Source: Cellulomonas sp. PhB150
GTDB lineage: Bacteria; Actinomycetota; Actinomycetes; Actinomycetales; Cellulomonadaceae
NCBI RefSeq assembly: GCF_003755175.1
Contig: NZ_RKHX01000005.1
Location: 62,001-126,000, forward strand
DNA: 64,000 nucleotides
Direction of reading: 5' to 3'
Shown: positions 1-9,368 of the stretch, in pieces
Layout: each line of letters starts with the position of its first letter
Position numbering within the stretch: the stretch's first letter is position 1
Notes under the pieces: generated by a model
Told to the model about the DNA's origin: nothing
Database searches by the model: none
Seen by the model: only the letters and a program-made list of their open reading frames with translations
Translations under genes and position numbers: made by a program

Positions 1-3000
1 GTCGTCGTCCCGTTCGGCCCCACCCCTAGCGCGCAGGCGCTCTCCACGGATCTCGGCTTCACGGCCGATGATCTGCCGACCTGGCAGGCCAACGGCACCG
101 TCTGGGCGATGGCAGCCTCGGGCGGCACCGTCTTCGCAGGCGGGACTTTCTCCCAGATCCGCCCGCAGGACGGTGGAGCCGGCAGCGCCATCGCCGTGTC
201 CGCGCTGACCAGCTTCGACGCGGTGACAGGGCAGCCTGGTTCGTGCCGGCCGAGCGTGACGCTCTCGGGCGGCACCGCCACTGTCCGTGCGCTCACGGTC
301 TCGCCCGACGGTTCCACGCTGTACATCGGTGGCAACTTCTCGAACGTCGCGGGCACCACCGTTGGCCGCCTCGCGGCGCTCGACATCGCGACCTGCACCG
401 TCAAGTCCACCTTCAAGCCTTCGACCATCTCGTCGACCGTGCGCTCGGTCTCCGCCACGGCGTCGACCGTCTACTTCGCCGGCGACTTCACGAGCGTCGC
501 CAGCCAGACCCGGCAGCGCTTCGCCGCGGTGCAGGCGTCGAACGCCGCGCTCCTGCCGTTCAAGGCCGACGCCGAGCTGCCGGGTCGGGCGATCGAGGTG
601 GGCAAGGACGGCGCGACGGTTGCGATCGGCGGGGACTTCTTCACCGTGAACGGTCAGGACAGCCATGGCTTCGCCGTGGTGGATGCCACTTCCGGCGCCA
701 ACGTGCAGAACTACCCCCGCGGCTTCATCCCGGACACCTCGATCATCAAGGGGATCACTGCCGACGCGACGGGCTACTACGTGGGTGCCGAGGGGACCGG
801 CGGCGGGGTCTTCGACGGCTCGTTCGCGGTCGACTACTCCTCGTTCACGCAGCGCTGGCGCGACCTCTGCCTGGGTGCCACCCAGGCCTTGATCATCGAC
901 GGACCGGTGGTCTACGAGGCCAACCACCACCACGACTGCTCCCTGAACGCGAACGGCTTCCCCGATGGAGTCCGCGTCTACCTGACGGCCAACCGCACGG
1001 ACGTGACGAACGAGCAGCTCGCCTGGCGCCCCCAGCTCAACGACGGACTGGGCGAGGGGATCGGTCCGCGCGCCTTCGCCATCGCCAAGGTCGGTCCCAC
1101 CAAGTACCTCTGGGTGGGCGGGGAGTTCACCCGCGTCAACGCGAAGGCGCAGCAGTCGCTCACGCGATTCGCGAGCGGCCCGGACACCGGTGCGCCCGCG
1201 ATCACGACCCCGATCCGTGCCGAGTCGCTCCGGGCTGGAGAGGTCCAGGTCTCGTGGCGGGCGTCGTACGACGACGACGACGGCAAGCTCACGTACCGCG
1301 TGTACCGGAATGGCGCGGCCACACCTGTCGCCACCGTGCAGGCCGAGTCCCGCTGGTGGTCCCGTCCCCAGGTGTCGATCCGTGACACGTCCGTCACGCC
1401 CGGTCAGACGTACACGTATCGCGTGACCGCGAGCGACGGCACCAACACGAGCACCCTGTCCGCGACGGCGAGCGTCAAGGTGGCGAGCGCCGACGTGCCG
1501 TACGCCAACGCAGTCATCGACGACGGTGCGACTCTCTACTGGCGCTACGACGACGCCTCCGGCAGGTACGGCACCGACAGCTCGCCGTCCGACCGCGAGC
1601 CCAACTACATGCAGGGCGTCGGGTACCGCGCCGGGACAAACGCCGCGCTCGGGGATCCTGGCTACGCGATGTCGTTCGACGGCTCGACCGGCTACGCGTA
1701 CAGCGACAAGACGGCGCCTGCGCCGTCGGTCTACTCCGTCGAGACCTGGTTCAAGACGACCTCCTCGTCGGGAGGAAAGCTCATCGGTTACGGCAACGGC
1801 CAGCCCAACACGGGTACCGGTGACACGCGGCAGAGCGGCAACTATGACCGGCAGGTCTACATGACCAACGCCGGGAAGCTCATCTTCGGCACGTGGGTGG
1901 GAAGTGCGGCGACGGTCACGTCGCCGAAGTCCTACAACGACGGGCAGTGGCACCAGGTCGTCGCGACCCAAGGCTCGGGGGGCATGTCCCTGTACGTCGA
2001 CGGCGTGCGCGTCGGACGCAACGGCATCTCGGCCGCGCAGCCGTACGTCGGCTCGTGGCGGGTCGGCGGCGACAACCTCTCAGGGTGGCCGTCCCAGCCG
2101 TCGAGCTCCTTCTTCGGCGGGCAGATCGACGAGACCGCGGTCTACCCGACTGCCCTCAGCGGGCTCCAGGTCGAGCAGCACTACGTGCTCTCCGGCCGGA
2201 CGCCGGCAGTGAACCCCGCACCCGCTGACGCCTATGGCGCAGCGGTGTACGGGCTCGACCCCGACCTGTACTGGCGTCTCGACGACGCGGCTGCGACCAC
2301 GGCCACCGACTCCGGCCGCTACGGCGTCACCGGCAGCTACTCGGGGGCGGTCTCGGCCGGGACCCCGGGCTTCGTCCCTGGCGGCACCAAGAAGGCCGCC
2401 ACGTTCACCCCGACCGGGAGCAACAACGGCCAGGGCGGCGTCATCGCCAGCGACACCCAGTTCACGGACCCGCACAACTACTCGCTCGAGCTGTGGTTCA
2501 GCTCGACGACCGGGCACGGCGGCAAGCTCCTCGGCTTCGGGGACCAGAAGACCAACCTCTCCGGCAGCTACGACCGGCACCTGTACCTCCAGGACGACGG
2601 CAAGCTCGTGTTCGGGACCTGGACAGGGCAGACCAACACCATCACGACCGCGAACAACCTCGCGAACGGTCAGTGGCACCACGTGGTGGCCACCCAGTCC
2701 GACACCACGGGCATGAAGCTCTACGTGGACGGCGCACTGGCCGGGACCAACGGGCAGACCGGGGCGCAGGCCTACAGCGGCTACTGGAAGGTCGGAGGTG
2801 ACCCCACCTGGGGTTCCAGCTGGCCGTACTACGACGGCAAGGTCGACGAGGTAGCCGTCTACTCCAGCGTGCTGACCCCCACGCAGATCCAGCAGCACTA
2901 CGCGCTCGGCACGGGCGGCACCCCGCCCGACGCCACGGCCCCGACGGCGCCGGGAACGGCTTCGGTCGCGGTGACCGGCGAGCTCTCGGCCGACGTGTCG

Positions 3001-4644
3001 TGGGCCGCGTCGACGGACGACACAGCCGTCACCGGCTACACGCTCTACCGGTCGACGGTCGCGGGCTTCGCGCCCTCGCCTGCCGCGAAGGTCGCCGACG
3101 TCACGGCGACGACCTATGCCGACACCCTCCCGGCGGGTGGCACGTACTACTACCGGGTGACGGCCCGCGACGCCGCTGGGAACATCAGCGACGCCAGCAT
3201 CCAGGGCAGTGGAACGGTCACTGGTCCGGACACCCAGGCGCCCTCGGCGCCCGCCGGCCTGGCTGCGGTCATCGACGGTTCCTCGGTCAAGCTGACCTGG
3301 TCGGCGGCGACGGACGACCGTGGCGTCGCGAAGTACACGGTGTACCGGTCGACGACCTCCGGCTTCTCGCCCTCGGCGGGCACGAAGGTCGCGGACGCGG
3401 CGGGCACCTCGTACACCGACTCGTCGTCGCTGGGGGCCGGCACGTACTACTACGTGGTCACGGCGTCGGACGCGGCGGCCAACGAGGGTGCAGCCTCGGG
3501 CCAGGGAAGCGTCACGATCCTGGGTCCGGACACGCAGGCGCCCTCGGCGCCGTCCGGCCTGTCGGCCTCGCTCGGCGGTTCGTTTGTGCAGCTGACCTGG
3601 TCGGCGGCGACGGACGACCGTGGCGTCGACAAGTACACGGTCTACCGATCGACGACCTCTGGGTTCTCGCCCTCGGCGGGCACGAAGGTCGCGGACGCGA
3701 CAGGCACCTCCTACACCGACTCGTCGTCGCTGGGGGCCGGCACGTACTACTACGTGGTCACGGCATCCGACGCGGCGGGCAACGAGGGCGCCGCTTCCGG
3801 GCAGGACAGCGTGACGATCCTCGGCCCGGACACCCAGGCGCCCTCGGCGCCGTCCAGCCTGGCTGCGGTCATCGACGGTTCCTCGGTCAAGCTGACCTGG
3901 TCGGCGGCGACGGACGACCGTGGCGTCGACAAGTACACGGTGTACCGGTCGACCACCTCCGGGTTCTCGCCCTCCGCGGGCACGAGGGTGGCCGACTCCT
4001 CTGGGACCTCGTACACGGACTCCTCATCCCTGGCACCCAACAGGTACTACTACGTGGTCACGGCATCGGACGCCGCGGGCAACGAGGGCGCGGCGTCCGG
4101 GCAGGACAGCGTGCTGGTCGTCGCCCCGCCTGCCGACCCGGTGACGGTGACGGTCGACCCGACGGCGGACACGATGGTCAACCAGTCCGCCGCGACGACG
4201 CAGTACGGCATCGCCAACCAGCTCGCAGTCCGCGGCGGCAGCCCGTTCAACGCGGCCTACTTCAAGTTCGCGATCCCGTCGACGCCGGCCGGGACGGTTC
4301 TCTCGTCCGCGTCGCTGCGGGTGCGGACCACCACGGTGGCGAGCGCCGGGTCCGTCGACCCGTTCACCTTCGTCTGGGCCGACTCGGGCTGGGACGAGAC
4401 CAGCACCCTCTACGCGACACGTCCCGCCCTGACGACCACACAGGTGGGGACCTTCGCTGCGGCCTCGGTGCCCAACACCACGTACAACGTGCCGCTGACG
4501 GCGTCGGCCTTCGCCGGCGCGTTCGGCCAGACCCGTACGCTCGCCCTCACCGGAACGAGTGCCGACAACGTCTGGCTCTGGTCGAGGGAGATCAACGTGG
4601 CGTCCTACCGCCCGCAGCTGACCCTGACGTTCACCGCGCCATGA
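1..4644 (+). CDS. Secreted multidomain LamG/FN3 surface protein (5' partial)
   Basis: The frame is open from the first base, so the true start lies upstream. The first visible residues, VVVPFGPTPSAQA, look like the end of a signal peptide with an AxA cleavage site. Counting codons from the window edge, about 30-380 form a beta-propeller-like region with recurring GGxF blades. Then come an FN3 domain at 395-487, two LamG/concanavalin-like lectin domains at 505-735 and 745-970, four tandem FN3 domains at 977-1378, and a DNRLRE/CBM96-like jelly-roll domain at 1380-1547. I see no LPXTG motif or C-terminal membrane anchor. The likely role is binding carbohydrate or cell-surface polymer outside the cell, but the ligand is not evident. 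Its stop overlaps the next start (ATGA), which suggests translational coupling. The domain families are recognised with good confidence; the function is inferred. Confidence 0.85.
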   Translation, partial: VVVPFGPTPSAQALSTDLGFTADDLPTWQANGTVWAMAASGGTVFAGGTFSQIRPQDGGAGSAIAVSALTSFDAVTGQPGSCRPSVTLSGGTATVRALTVSPDGSTLYIGGNFSNVAGTTVGRLAALDIATCTVKSTFKPSTISSTVRSVSATASTVYFAGDFTSVASQTRQRFAAVQASNAALLPFKADAELPGRAIEVGKDGATVAIGGDFFTVNGQDSHGFAVVDATSGANVQNYPRGFIPDTSIIKGITADATGYYVGAEGTGGGVFDGSFAVDYSSFTQRWRDLCLGATQALIIDGPVVYEANHHHDCSLNANGFPDGVRVYLTANRTDVTNEQLAWRPQLNDGLGEGIGPRAFAIAKVGPTKYLWVGGEFTRVNAKAQQSLTRFASGPDTGAPAITTPIRAESLRAGEVQVSWRASYDDDDGKLTYRVYRNGAATPVATVQAESRWWSRPQVSIRDTSVTPGQTYTYRVTASDGTNTSTLSATASVKVASADVPYANAVIDDGATLYWRYDDASGRYGTDSSPSDREPNYMQGVGYRAGTNAALGDPGYAMSFDGSTGYAYSDKTAPAPSVYSVETWFKTTSSSGGKLIGYGNGQPNTGTGDTRQSGNYDRQVYMTNAGKLIFGTWVGSAATVTSPKSYNDGQWHQVVATQGSGGMSLYVDGVRVGRNGISAAQPYVGSWRVGGDNLSGWPSQPSSSFFGGQIDETAVYPTALSGLQVEQHYVLSGRTPAVNPAPADAYGAAVYGLDPDLYWRLDDAAATTATDSGRYGVTGSYSGAVSAGTPGFVPGGTKKAATFTPTGSNNGQGGVIASDTQFTDPHNYSLELWFSSTTGHGGKLLGFGDQKTNLSGSYDRHLYLQDDGKLVFGTWTGQTNTITTANNLANGQWHHVVATQSDTTGMKLYVDGALAGTNGQTGAQAYSGYWKVGGDPTWGSSWPYYDGKVDEVAVYSSVLTPTQIQQHYALGTGGTPPDATAPTAPGTASVAVTGELSADVSWAASTDDTAVTGYTLYRSTVAGFAPSPAAKVADVTATTYADTLPAGGTYYYRVTARDAAGNISDASIQGSGTVTGPDTQAPSAPAGLAAVIDGSSVKLTWSAATDDRGVAKYTVYRSTTSGFSPSAGTKVADAAGTSYTDSSSLGAGTYYYVVTASDAAANEGAASGQGSVTILGPDTQAPSAPSGLSASLGGSFVQLTWSAATDDRGVDKYTVYRSTTSGFSPSAGTKVADATGTSYTDSSSLGAGTYYYVVTASDAAGNEGAASGQDSVTILGPDTQAPSAPSSLAAVIDGSSVKLTWSAATDDRGVDKYTVYRSTTSGFSPSAGTRVADSSGTSYTDSSSLAPNRYYYVVTASDAAGNEGAASGQDSVLVVAPPADPVTVTVDPTADTMVNQSAATTQYGIANQLAVRGGSPFNAAYFKFAIPSTPAGTVLSSASLRVRTTTVASAGSVDPFTFVWADSGWDETSTLYATRPALTTTQVGTFAAASVPNTTYNVPLTASAFAGAFGQTRTLALTGTSADNVWLWSREINVASYRPQLTLTFTAP
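3230..4129 (+). repeat. Three tandem 300-bp FN3-encoding repeats
   Basis: Three units start at about 3230, 3530 and 3830, with an exact 300-bp period and long identical stretches. Units 1 and 3 are nearly identical over roughly their first 130 bp, where unit 2 differs. Units 1 and 2 agree closely over the following 130 bp, where unit 3 differs. A more diverged FN3 copy lies just upstream at about 2929-3229. The mosaic pattern suggests duplication followed by recombination between units. Confidence 0.9.
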
Positions 4645-5330
4645 GGCCGGCACGTGTCATGGTCGCCGTAGCCGTGGTGGGCCTGCTCGCCGGCTGCTCG
4701 GGTGGCGACGGGGACGGGCCGACGGGTGCGAGCTCGTCGGCGAGCGCCACGCCGACGCCCACCCCGCTGCCCTCGATCACCGCGCGGGCCGACAACCCCA
4801 CGGATGCCGCGACGGAGCCGGGGCAGTCCGAGACGAACGCGGTGGCCGGCGACGAGCACCAGTACGCCACGATCAACGCCGCGAAGAACGCATTCGAGGG
4901 CGCGATCGTCGAGGCGGGGCAGGCGGTGTGCGACCGCGTCGCCTACGTGGCCCAGATCGACCAGGGGCAGCTGCAGGCCGCGTTGACCGACGGCGAGCTG
5001 GCGACCGCAGACACGGCGATCCCCTTGCTGTGCCCCGAGTTCGTCCCCCAGCTCGCCGAGGCGAACAAGGGGTTCGCGGACGGCACGGTCGCGGTCTCCG
5101 CGAGCTTCGACGCGGGCAAGACCGTCGCCGCGGGCAGGTACTCGGCGCCGGCGCCCTCCGCGGGCTGCTCGTGGAAGGTGGTCGCGGCCGACGGCTCGAC
5201 CCTCGACGAGGGCAAGGCGTCCAAGAAGGTCGTCACCAAGGGCCGGTCGGTGACCCTGACGGTCAGCCCGGAGGCCTCCCAGGTGACGTCCACGGGCTGC
5301 CGGGTCTGGGTCCTGGCGCCGTCTGCCTGA
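4641..5330 (+). CDS. Putative lipoprotein, function unknown
   Basis: This is a 229-residue protein with a short signal peptide and the lipobox LLAGC (Cys19), so it should be lipid-anchored to the outer face of the membrane. A Ser/Thr/Pro/Ala-rich linker follows to about residue 50. The globular part contains four further cysteines (AVCDRV, LLCPEF, AGCSWK, TGCRVW) that could form two disulfides. The start codon overlaps the stop of the large LamG/FN3 gene by ATGA, so the two are probably co-translated and may act together at the cell surface. I do not recognise a named family. Confidence 0.75.
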   Translation: MRPARVMVAVAVVGLLAGCSGGDGDGPTGASSSASATPTPTPLPSITARADNPTDAATEPGQSETNAVAGDEHQYATINAAKNAFEGAIVEAGQAVCDRVAYVAQIDQGQLQAALTDGELATADTAIPLLCPEFVPQLAEANKGFADGTVAVSASFDAGKTVAAGRYSAPAPSAGCSWKVVAADGSTLDEGKASKKVVTKGRSVTLTVSPEASQVTSTGCRVWVLAPSA

Positions 5331-5351
5331 CGCCACTCCCCACGCGATCTC

Positions 5352-5385
5352 GATGCCGCCTGGCCCGTGAGGGTCAGGCGGCATC
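5352..5385. terminator. Bidirectional terminator hairpin
   Basis: A 15-bp stem with one mismatch runs from GATGCCGCCTGGCCC to GGGTCAGGCGGCATC, with a GTGA loop. It lies between two convergent genes, and its right arm contains the stop codon of the acyltransferase gene. There is no long U tract, as is common for actinobacterial terminators. Confidence 0.75.
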
Positions 5386-7500
5386 CGGCGTCAGCGACTC
5401 ACGGAGGACGTCGGCGAGCTGGTGCGAGAACGCGTCCGTCAGGTGGTTCGGGTCCGCCCGGACCGGGGTGGACCCCTCGAACGCTGGGCAGTAGCCCGAG
5501 CTCGAGCAGAACCAGGAGTGCACGTCGACGTAGCGTGCACCGCCGCCGGCTTCCTTCACGGCGGCCTCGTCGGCCTCCTTGATGTTCCACCAGGTGTCGT
5601 GGATCTGGGAGACGCAGCTCGCCGGGGTCGACCGCGCGGTGGCGCACGTCCGAAGATCGAGCCCGGCGGGTGGCGCCCCGAGCACGACGACGTCATCGCT
5701 GGCCGCGGTGAGGGCCTTGAGGGTCGTCGTCATGCCGGTCTGCCACTCGTCGAGCGCCTTGGTGCCGGTGGCGTCGGACGTCAGGCGTGCGATCGAGTCC
5801 TCGGCGCTCGCCACGATGACCAGATCCGGCTTGATTCGCTCGACCTCGTCGAGAACCCGCGCGTGGTGCGGGTCGCACGGCTTCCAACGGGCTCCGGAGA
5901 AGTCGTTGATCGCCACCGCGGCGGCGGGGCAGGCCTGGAGGGTCAGGGGCTGGACGAGCCAGCCTGCAGGCTTGAGCGCGTCCGCGATCCCTGGCACGTA
6001 GCTGGTCGCGACCGAGTCGCCGATCACGACTGCGGTGCGCTTGCCCGTCAGGTCGCCGTACTGGCACCGGTCGGCGTCGACCGTCGTCGTCACGTCGAGG
6101 CAGTCGTCGGTCGCCCAGGGCGCTGCGAGCGAGTCGGGCCCGAGCGAGTCGACCTTCGGGGTCAGATCCGGCCAGGTCGTGGCCTTCAGCGCTGCGGTGA
6201 CGGCCGTGGCGAGCTCGGCCTCCGCCGTCGAGCGGGTCGCGCCCGGAGACGGTTCAGGGTCTCCCACGGCGCTAGGAGGCAGGGCGACCGCAGTCGGGGT
6301 GTGGGTGACGGCGAACCCCGCCGTGAGCATCGCCAGCCCGACGAGCGCACCCAGGCACGCACGTGCTGCGGTCGGGCCGAGGAACGGCTCGCGGCCTGAG
6401 CGCTCGCGGCGGCGGCGGCGCGGCTCCAGCCACGAGGACCGCCGCGCGGGGTCCTCGACGAGGTGGAACGAGAGGACCGACAGTGCCAGCGAGATGAGCA
6501 CGGCGGTGAGCGCACGCACGCTGCCCGGGGCCATCACCGACTCGAGGTACACGATGACGGGCCAGTGCCACAGGTACAGCGAGAACGAGATGAGCCCGAC
6601 GTACTGCGCCACCGGGTTGGACAGGAGGCCACCCAGACGCGGGGGCCGGACGCCGATGCCGGCGACCACGACTGCTGCGGCACCCAGGACAGGGAGTGCC
6701 GACCACGGCCCGGGCACGGCCGAACGGGGCGTCAACCAGAAGGCGCCGCCCACGAGGGCGACGAGCCCGACGACCGCGAGCGCGGCGCGCCACCACCCGT
6801 CCGGCAGCCGCCCGACACCGCCGGCGACCACGGCGATCAGCGCACCGAGCGCGAGCTCCCAGCCCCGCGTGAAGGTCGAGAAGTAGGCCACCGACGGCTC
6901 GGCCGCGGTGCGGTCGAGCGCCCAGGCGAAGGAGCCGGCCGTCACCAGCACCGCGACGGCCCCGAGCACCAGGCCGCGCCTGCGGTGCAGGCGGGCCGCG
7001 AGGAGGAGGCAGCCCACGACGAGCAGGGGCCAGACGACGTAGAACTGCTCCTCGACGCCCAGGGACCAGTAGTGCTGGAACGGGCTGACGGGGCCGCCGG
7101 CGGCGAAGTAGTCGGTCCCCTCGGCGGCGAAGTGCCAGTTGGCGAGGAAGACGAGACTCCAGAAGCCGTCGATCTCGACCTGGCGTGCTCGGTTGGCGAG
7201 GAACAGGACCTGCGCGACGGCGACCGTCGCCGCGATCACGAGGACGGCCGCGGGCAGGATGCGTCGTGCGCGGCGGCGGTAGAAGTCGCCGAAGCTGATG
7301 CGACCGGTGGTGGCGTGCTCGCGCAGCATGATGCCGGTGATCAGGAAGCCGGACAGCAGGAAGAAGATGTCGACGCCGAGGTAGCCGCCCGTGGGTCGGC
7401 CGAAGGCGTGGTCGACGACGACGAGCAGCACGGCGATCGCTCGCAGACCCGTGATGTCCTTGCGTCGGGTCGCGACCTCAGGTGCCGCTGCGTGCGACAT
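5374..7500 (-). CDS. Acyltransferase-3 / SGNH-hydrolase membrane protein
   Basis: The 708-residue protein has an N-terminal acyltransferase-3 domain (about 10-370). Its typical opening is RAIAVLLVVVDHAF, followed by GYLGVDIFFLLSGFLITG, with around ten membrane segments. The C-terminal SGNH domain has GDS (Ser496) and the DPNH box (Asp683, His686). This architecture is that of OafA/YrhL-type enzymes, which O-acetylate cell-surface polysaccharides: the membrane part carries the acyl group across and the SGNH domain transfers it. The start at MSHAAAP lies 10 nt after the kinase stop. The frame stays open further upstream, but only as an out-of-frame overlap with the kinase gene. Position next to the chain-length regulator suggests it modifies the polymer made by this locus. 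Confidence 0.88.
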   Translation of the reverse strand: MSHAAAPEVATRRKDITGLRAIAVLLVVVDHAFGRPTGGYLGVDIFFLLSGFLITGIMLREHATTGRISFGDFYRRRARRILPAAVLVIAATVAVAQVLFLANRARQVEIDGFWSLVFLANWHFAAEGTDYFAAGGPVSPFQHYWSLGVEEQFYVVWPLLVVGCLLLAARLHRRRGLVLGAVAVLVTAGSFAWALDRTAAEPSVAYFSTFTRGWELALGALIAVVAGGVGRLPDGWWRAALAVVGLVALVGGAFWLTPRSAVPGPWSALPVLGAAAVVVAGIGVRPPRLGGLLSNPVAQYVGLISFSLYLWHWPVIVYLESVMAPGSVRALTAVLISLALSVLSFHLVEDPARRSSWLEPRRRRRERSGREPFLGPTAARACLGALVGLAMLTAGFAVTHTPTAVALPPSAVGDPEPSPGATRSTAEAELATAVTAALKATTWPDLTPKVDSLGPDSLAAPWATDDCLDVTTTVDADRCQYGDLTGKRTAVVIGDSVATSYVPGIADALKPAGWLVQPLTLQACPAAAVAINDFSGARWKPCDPHHARVLDEVERIKPDLVIVASAEDSIARLTSDATGTKALDEWQTGMTTTLKALTAASDDVVVLGAPPAGLDLRTCATARSTPASCVSQIHDTWWNIKEADEAAVKEAGGGARYVDVHSWFCSSSGYCPAFEGSTPVRADPNHLTDAFSHQLADVLRESLTPDAA

Positions 7501-7510
7501 CCCGGCGGTC

Positions 7511-9175
7511 CTAGGACTTGCCGGGAACGGCGCGGAGCTGCGGGCGGGCGAAGTCCTCGACGTCGGCGTCGGCGTCGTCGCTCTCGTCGTCGACGCGGTC
7601 CTCCTGCGGGGCGCGACGAGGCCGGGGCGGGGCGTCGCGCTGCGTGGCCGTCGTCGGAGCCGCCACGTCCCCCTCGCCGTCGACGGCGGGCTGCGGCTCG
7701 AGGGCGTCGCCGGGGGCCTCGACGGGCGTCTCCGCCGGCTCGGTGCCGCTCTCGTCCGCGGGCGGAGCAGGGGCGCCCACGGCTGACGGCTCCTCGACGT
7801 CCGCGACCGGCGACACGGCCTCCGGCTCCGGGTCGGCCTCATAGCTGTACCCGTACCGCGATCCCGCGGAGTCGCGCACGCGGTTGGCCACCACCCCGAG
7901 CAGGGGGCTGTCTGCTGCAGCCAGCGCGGCGCGAGCCGCGGCGAGGTCGCGACGCTCCACGATGCCGACGCCAGCGACGAGGATCGCGCCCCCGCACAGG
8001 TTGCCGATGATCGCCGCGTCCGTGACCGGCAGGACCGGGGGGCAGTCGATGACGACGTACTCGAACGTGGAGCTGAGCTCGTCGAGCAACGCGCGCATCC
8101 GGGGCGACGAGAGCAGCTCGCTGGGGTTCGGGGGGCGGCGTCCGCTCAGCAGGACCTGAAGCCCATCAGGCCCGTACTGCTGGAGGACGTCGCTCACCGT
8201 GGCGCGACCGATGAGGACGGTCGTCAGCCCCACGGCACCCTCGAGCCCGAGGCTCTTGCCGAGGCTCGGGCGCCGGAGGTCGGCCTCCACCAGGCAGACG
8301 CTGTGCCCCGCGGCTGCGAGCGACGCGGCGAGGTTGGCTGCGGTGGTGCTCTTGCCCTCGCCGGGAACGGACGACGTGATGGCAAACAGGCGCCGATCGC
8401 CCCCGACCTCGAGGAAGGCGATGTTGGTCCGGATCTGGCGGTACTCCTCGGCGCGTGGCGATCCGCTGGACGAGCTCGTCGGCACGATCGCGGTCCTGGA
8501 TCGCCGGTCGAGGGTGATGGTGCCGAGCAGCGGTGCCTGCGTGATCCGCTCGGCGTCGTCGGAGGTGCGGAGCTTGGAGTCCAGCGCCTCGCGCAGCGCG
8601 ATCAAGCATGCGCCGATCGCCAGGCCCGCGAGGGCGCCGAGCACGATCCACATCTTGATGTTCGGCGACGACGGGACGACGGGCACGGTCGCGTCACGGA
8701 TCGACTGCATCCGCACGCTCTTGTCCCCGCTCGGCAGCGAGGGCACGAGCGTGGCGATCGTCTCGGTGAGGCTCGACGAGACCCCGTTGGCGATCGAGGC
8801 GGCGAGCTGGGGGTCCGCGTCGGTGACCGAGATCGAGATGACGTTCGTGTTGAGGATGGTCGAGACACCCACATGGCGCGCCAGCTCGGCCGCCGTGGTC
8901 TCGAGGCCGAGGTCCTTGATGACGGGGTCGAGCACGATCGGCCTGCTGGCCAGCGCGCTGAACGTGCGGACCTGCTTCTGGGAGTAGTCAGACCCCTGCG
9001 CAAGGTCGTTGGCACTGTTCCCGGTATCGGTGACGACGACGAGCTCGGCGCGGGCCTGGTACTCGGGCGTCGCGAGCAGTCCGGCGAGCGCTGCGAGGAG
9101 GATCCCGATGGCGGTGAAAGCCGTGAGGCCGGCCCAGTGGGCGCGGGCCATCGCGACGTACTCGCTGAAACGCAC
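7511..9175 (-). CDS. Wzz / BY-kinase (polysaccharide copolymerase with tyrosine autokinase domain)
   Basis: The 554-residue protein combines a Wzz chain-length domain between two membrane segments (about 16-36 and 174-194) with a cytoplasmic BY-kinase. The kinase shows Walker A SSVPGEGKST (Lys275), Walker A' VEADLRRP at 296 and Walker B YVVIDCPP at 373. It should set polymer length and export, with autophosphorylation as the switch. The usual C-terminal Tyr cluster is reduced to YGYSY (Tyr441, 443, 445), and about 109 acidic Pro/Ala-rich residues without tyrosine follow. I chose the GTG at 9175 because GAGAGGAG lies 6 nt before it. A GTG 45 nt further upstream is possible but lacks a ribosome-binding site. 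Confidence 0.88.
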   Translation of the reverse strand: MRFSEYVAMARAHWAGLTAFTAIGILLAALAGLLATPEYQARAELVVVTDTGNSANDLAQGSDYSQKQVRTFSALASRPIVLDPVIKDLGLETTAAELARHVGVSTILNTNVISISVTDADPQLAASIANGVSSSLTETIATLVPSLPSGDKSVRMQSIRDATVPVVPSSPNIKMWIVLGALAGLAIGACLIALREALDSKLRTSDDAERITQAPLLGTITLDRRSRTAIVPTSSSSGSPRAEEYRQIRTNIAFLEVGGDRRLFAITSSVPGEGKSTTAANLAASLAAAGHSVCLVEADLRRPSLGKSLGLEGAVGLTTVLIGRATVSDVLQQYGPDGLQVLLSGRRPPNPSELLSSPRMRALLDELSSTFEYVVIDCPPVLPVTDAAIIGNLCGGAILVAGVGIVERRDLAAARAALAAADSPLLGVVANRVRDSAGSRYGYSYEADPEPEAVSPVADVEEPSAVGAPAPPADESGTEPAETPVEAPGDALEPQPAVDGEGDVAAPTTATQRDAPPRPRRAPQEDRVDDESDDADADVEDFARPQLRAVPGKS

Positions 9176-9331
9176 CCCCTGCTCCTCTCGATCGCGTGGA
9201 CAACTCGGGTCGATTGTCACACATCGGACATGCCCGGCCCGGGACGGGCCTGGTAGTCAATGAGACTCGAAGAACGGGCAGATATGACGTCCCGTGGGCC
9301 GATTTCACCCTGTTGGCCCGGGAGACCAGTA

Positions 9332-9337
9332 CATAAT
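9332..9337 (+). promoter_or_regulatory. Possible -10 element for the glycosyltransferase operon
   Basis: CATAAT stands out as AT-rich in the 193-bp gap between the divergent kinase and glycosyltransferase genes, about 31 nt before the chosen start. No convincing -35 hexamer was found at normal spacing. Confidence 0.35.
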
Positions 9338-9368
9338 CTCGACCTATGCCCCCCCGAGAGCTCGATCG

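Noticed and set aside
3000..5330. A 776-codon frame that would fuse FN3 DNA to the lipoprotein
   Set aside because: The first part is out of frame with the FN3 repeats. Only the segment from the ATG at 4641, with signal peptide and lipobox, is a credible protein.
7501..7842. N-terminal extension of 114 residues on the acyltransferase
   Set aside because: It lies inside the kinase gene in another frame and is Arg/Ser-rich. Family members begin at about MSHAAAPEVATRRKDITGLRA.
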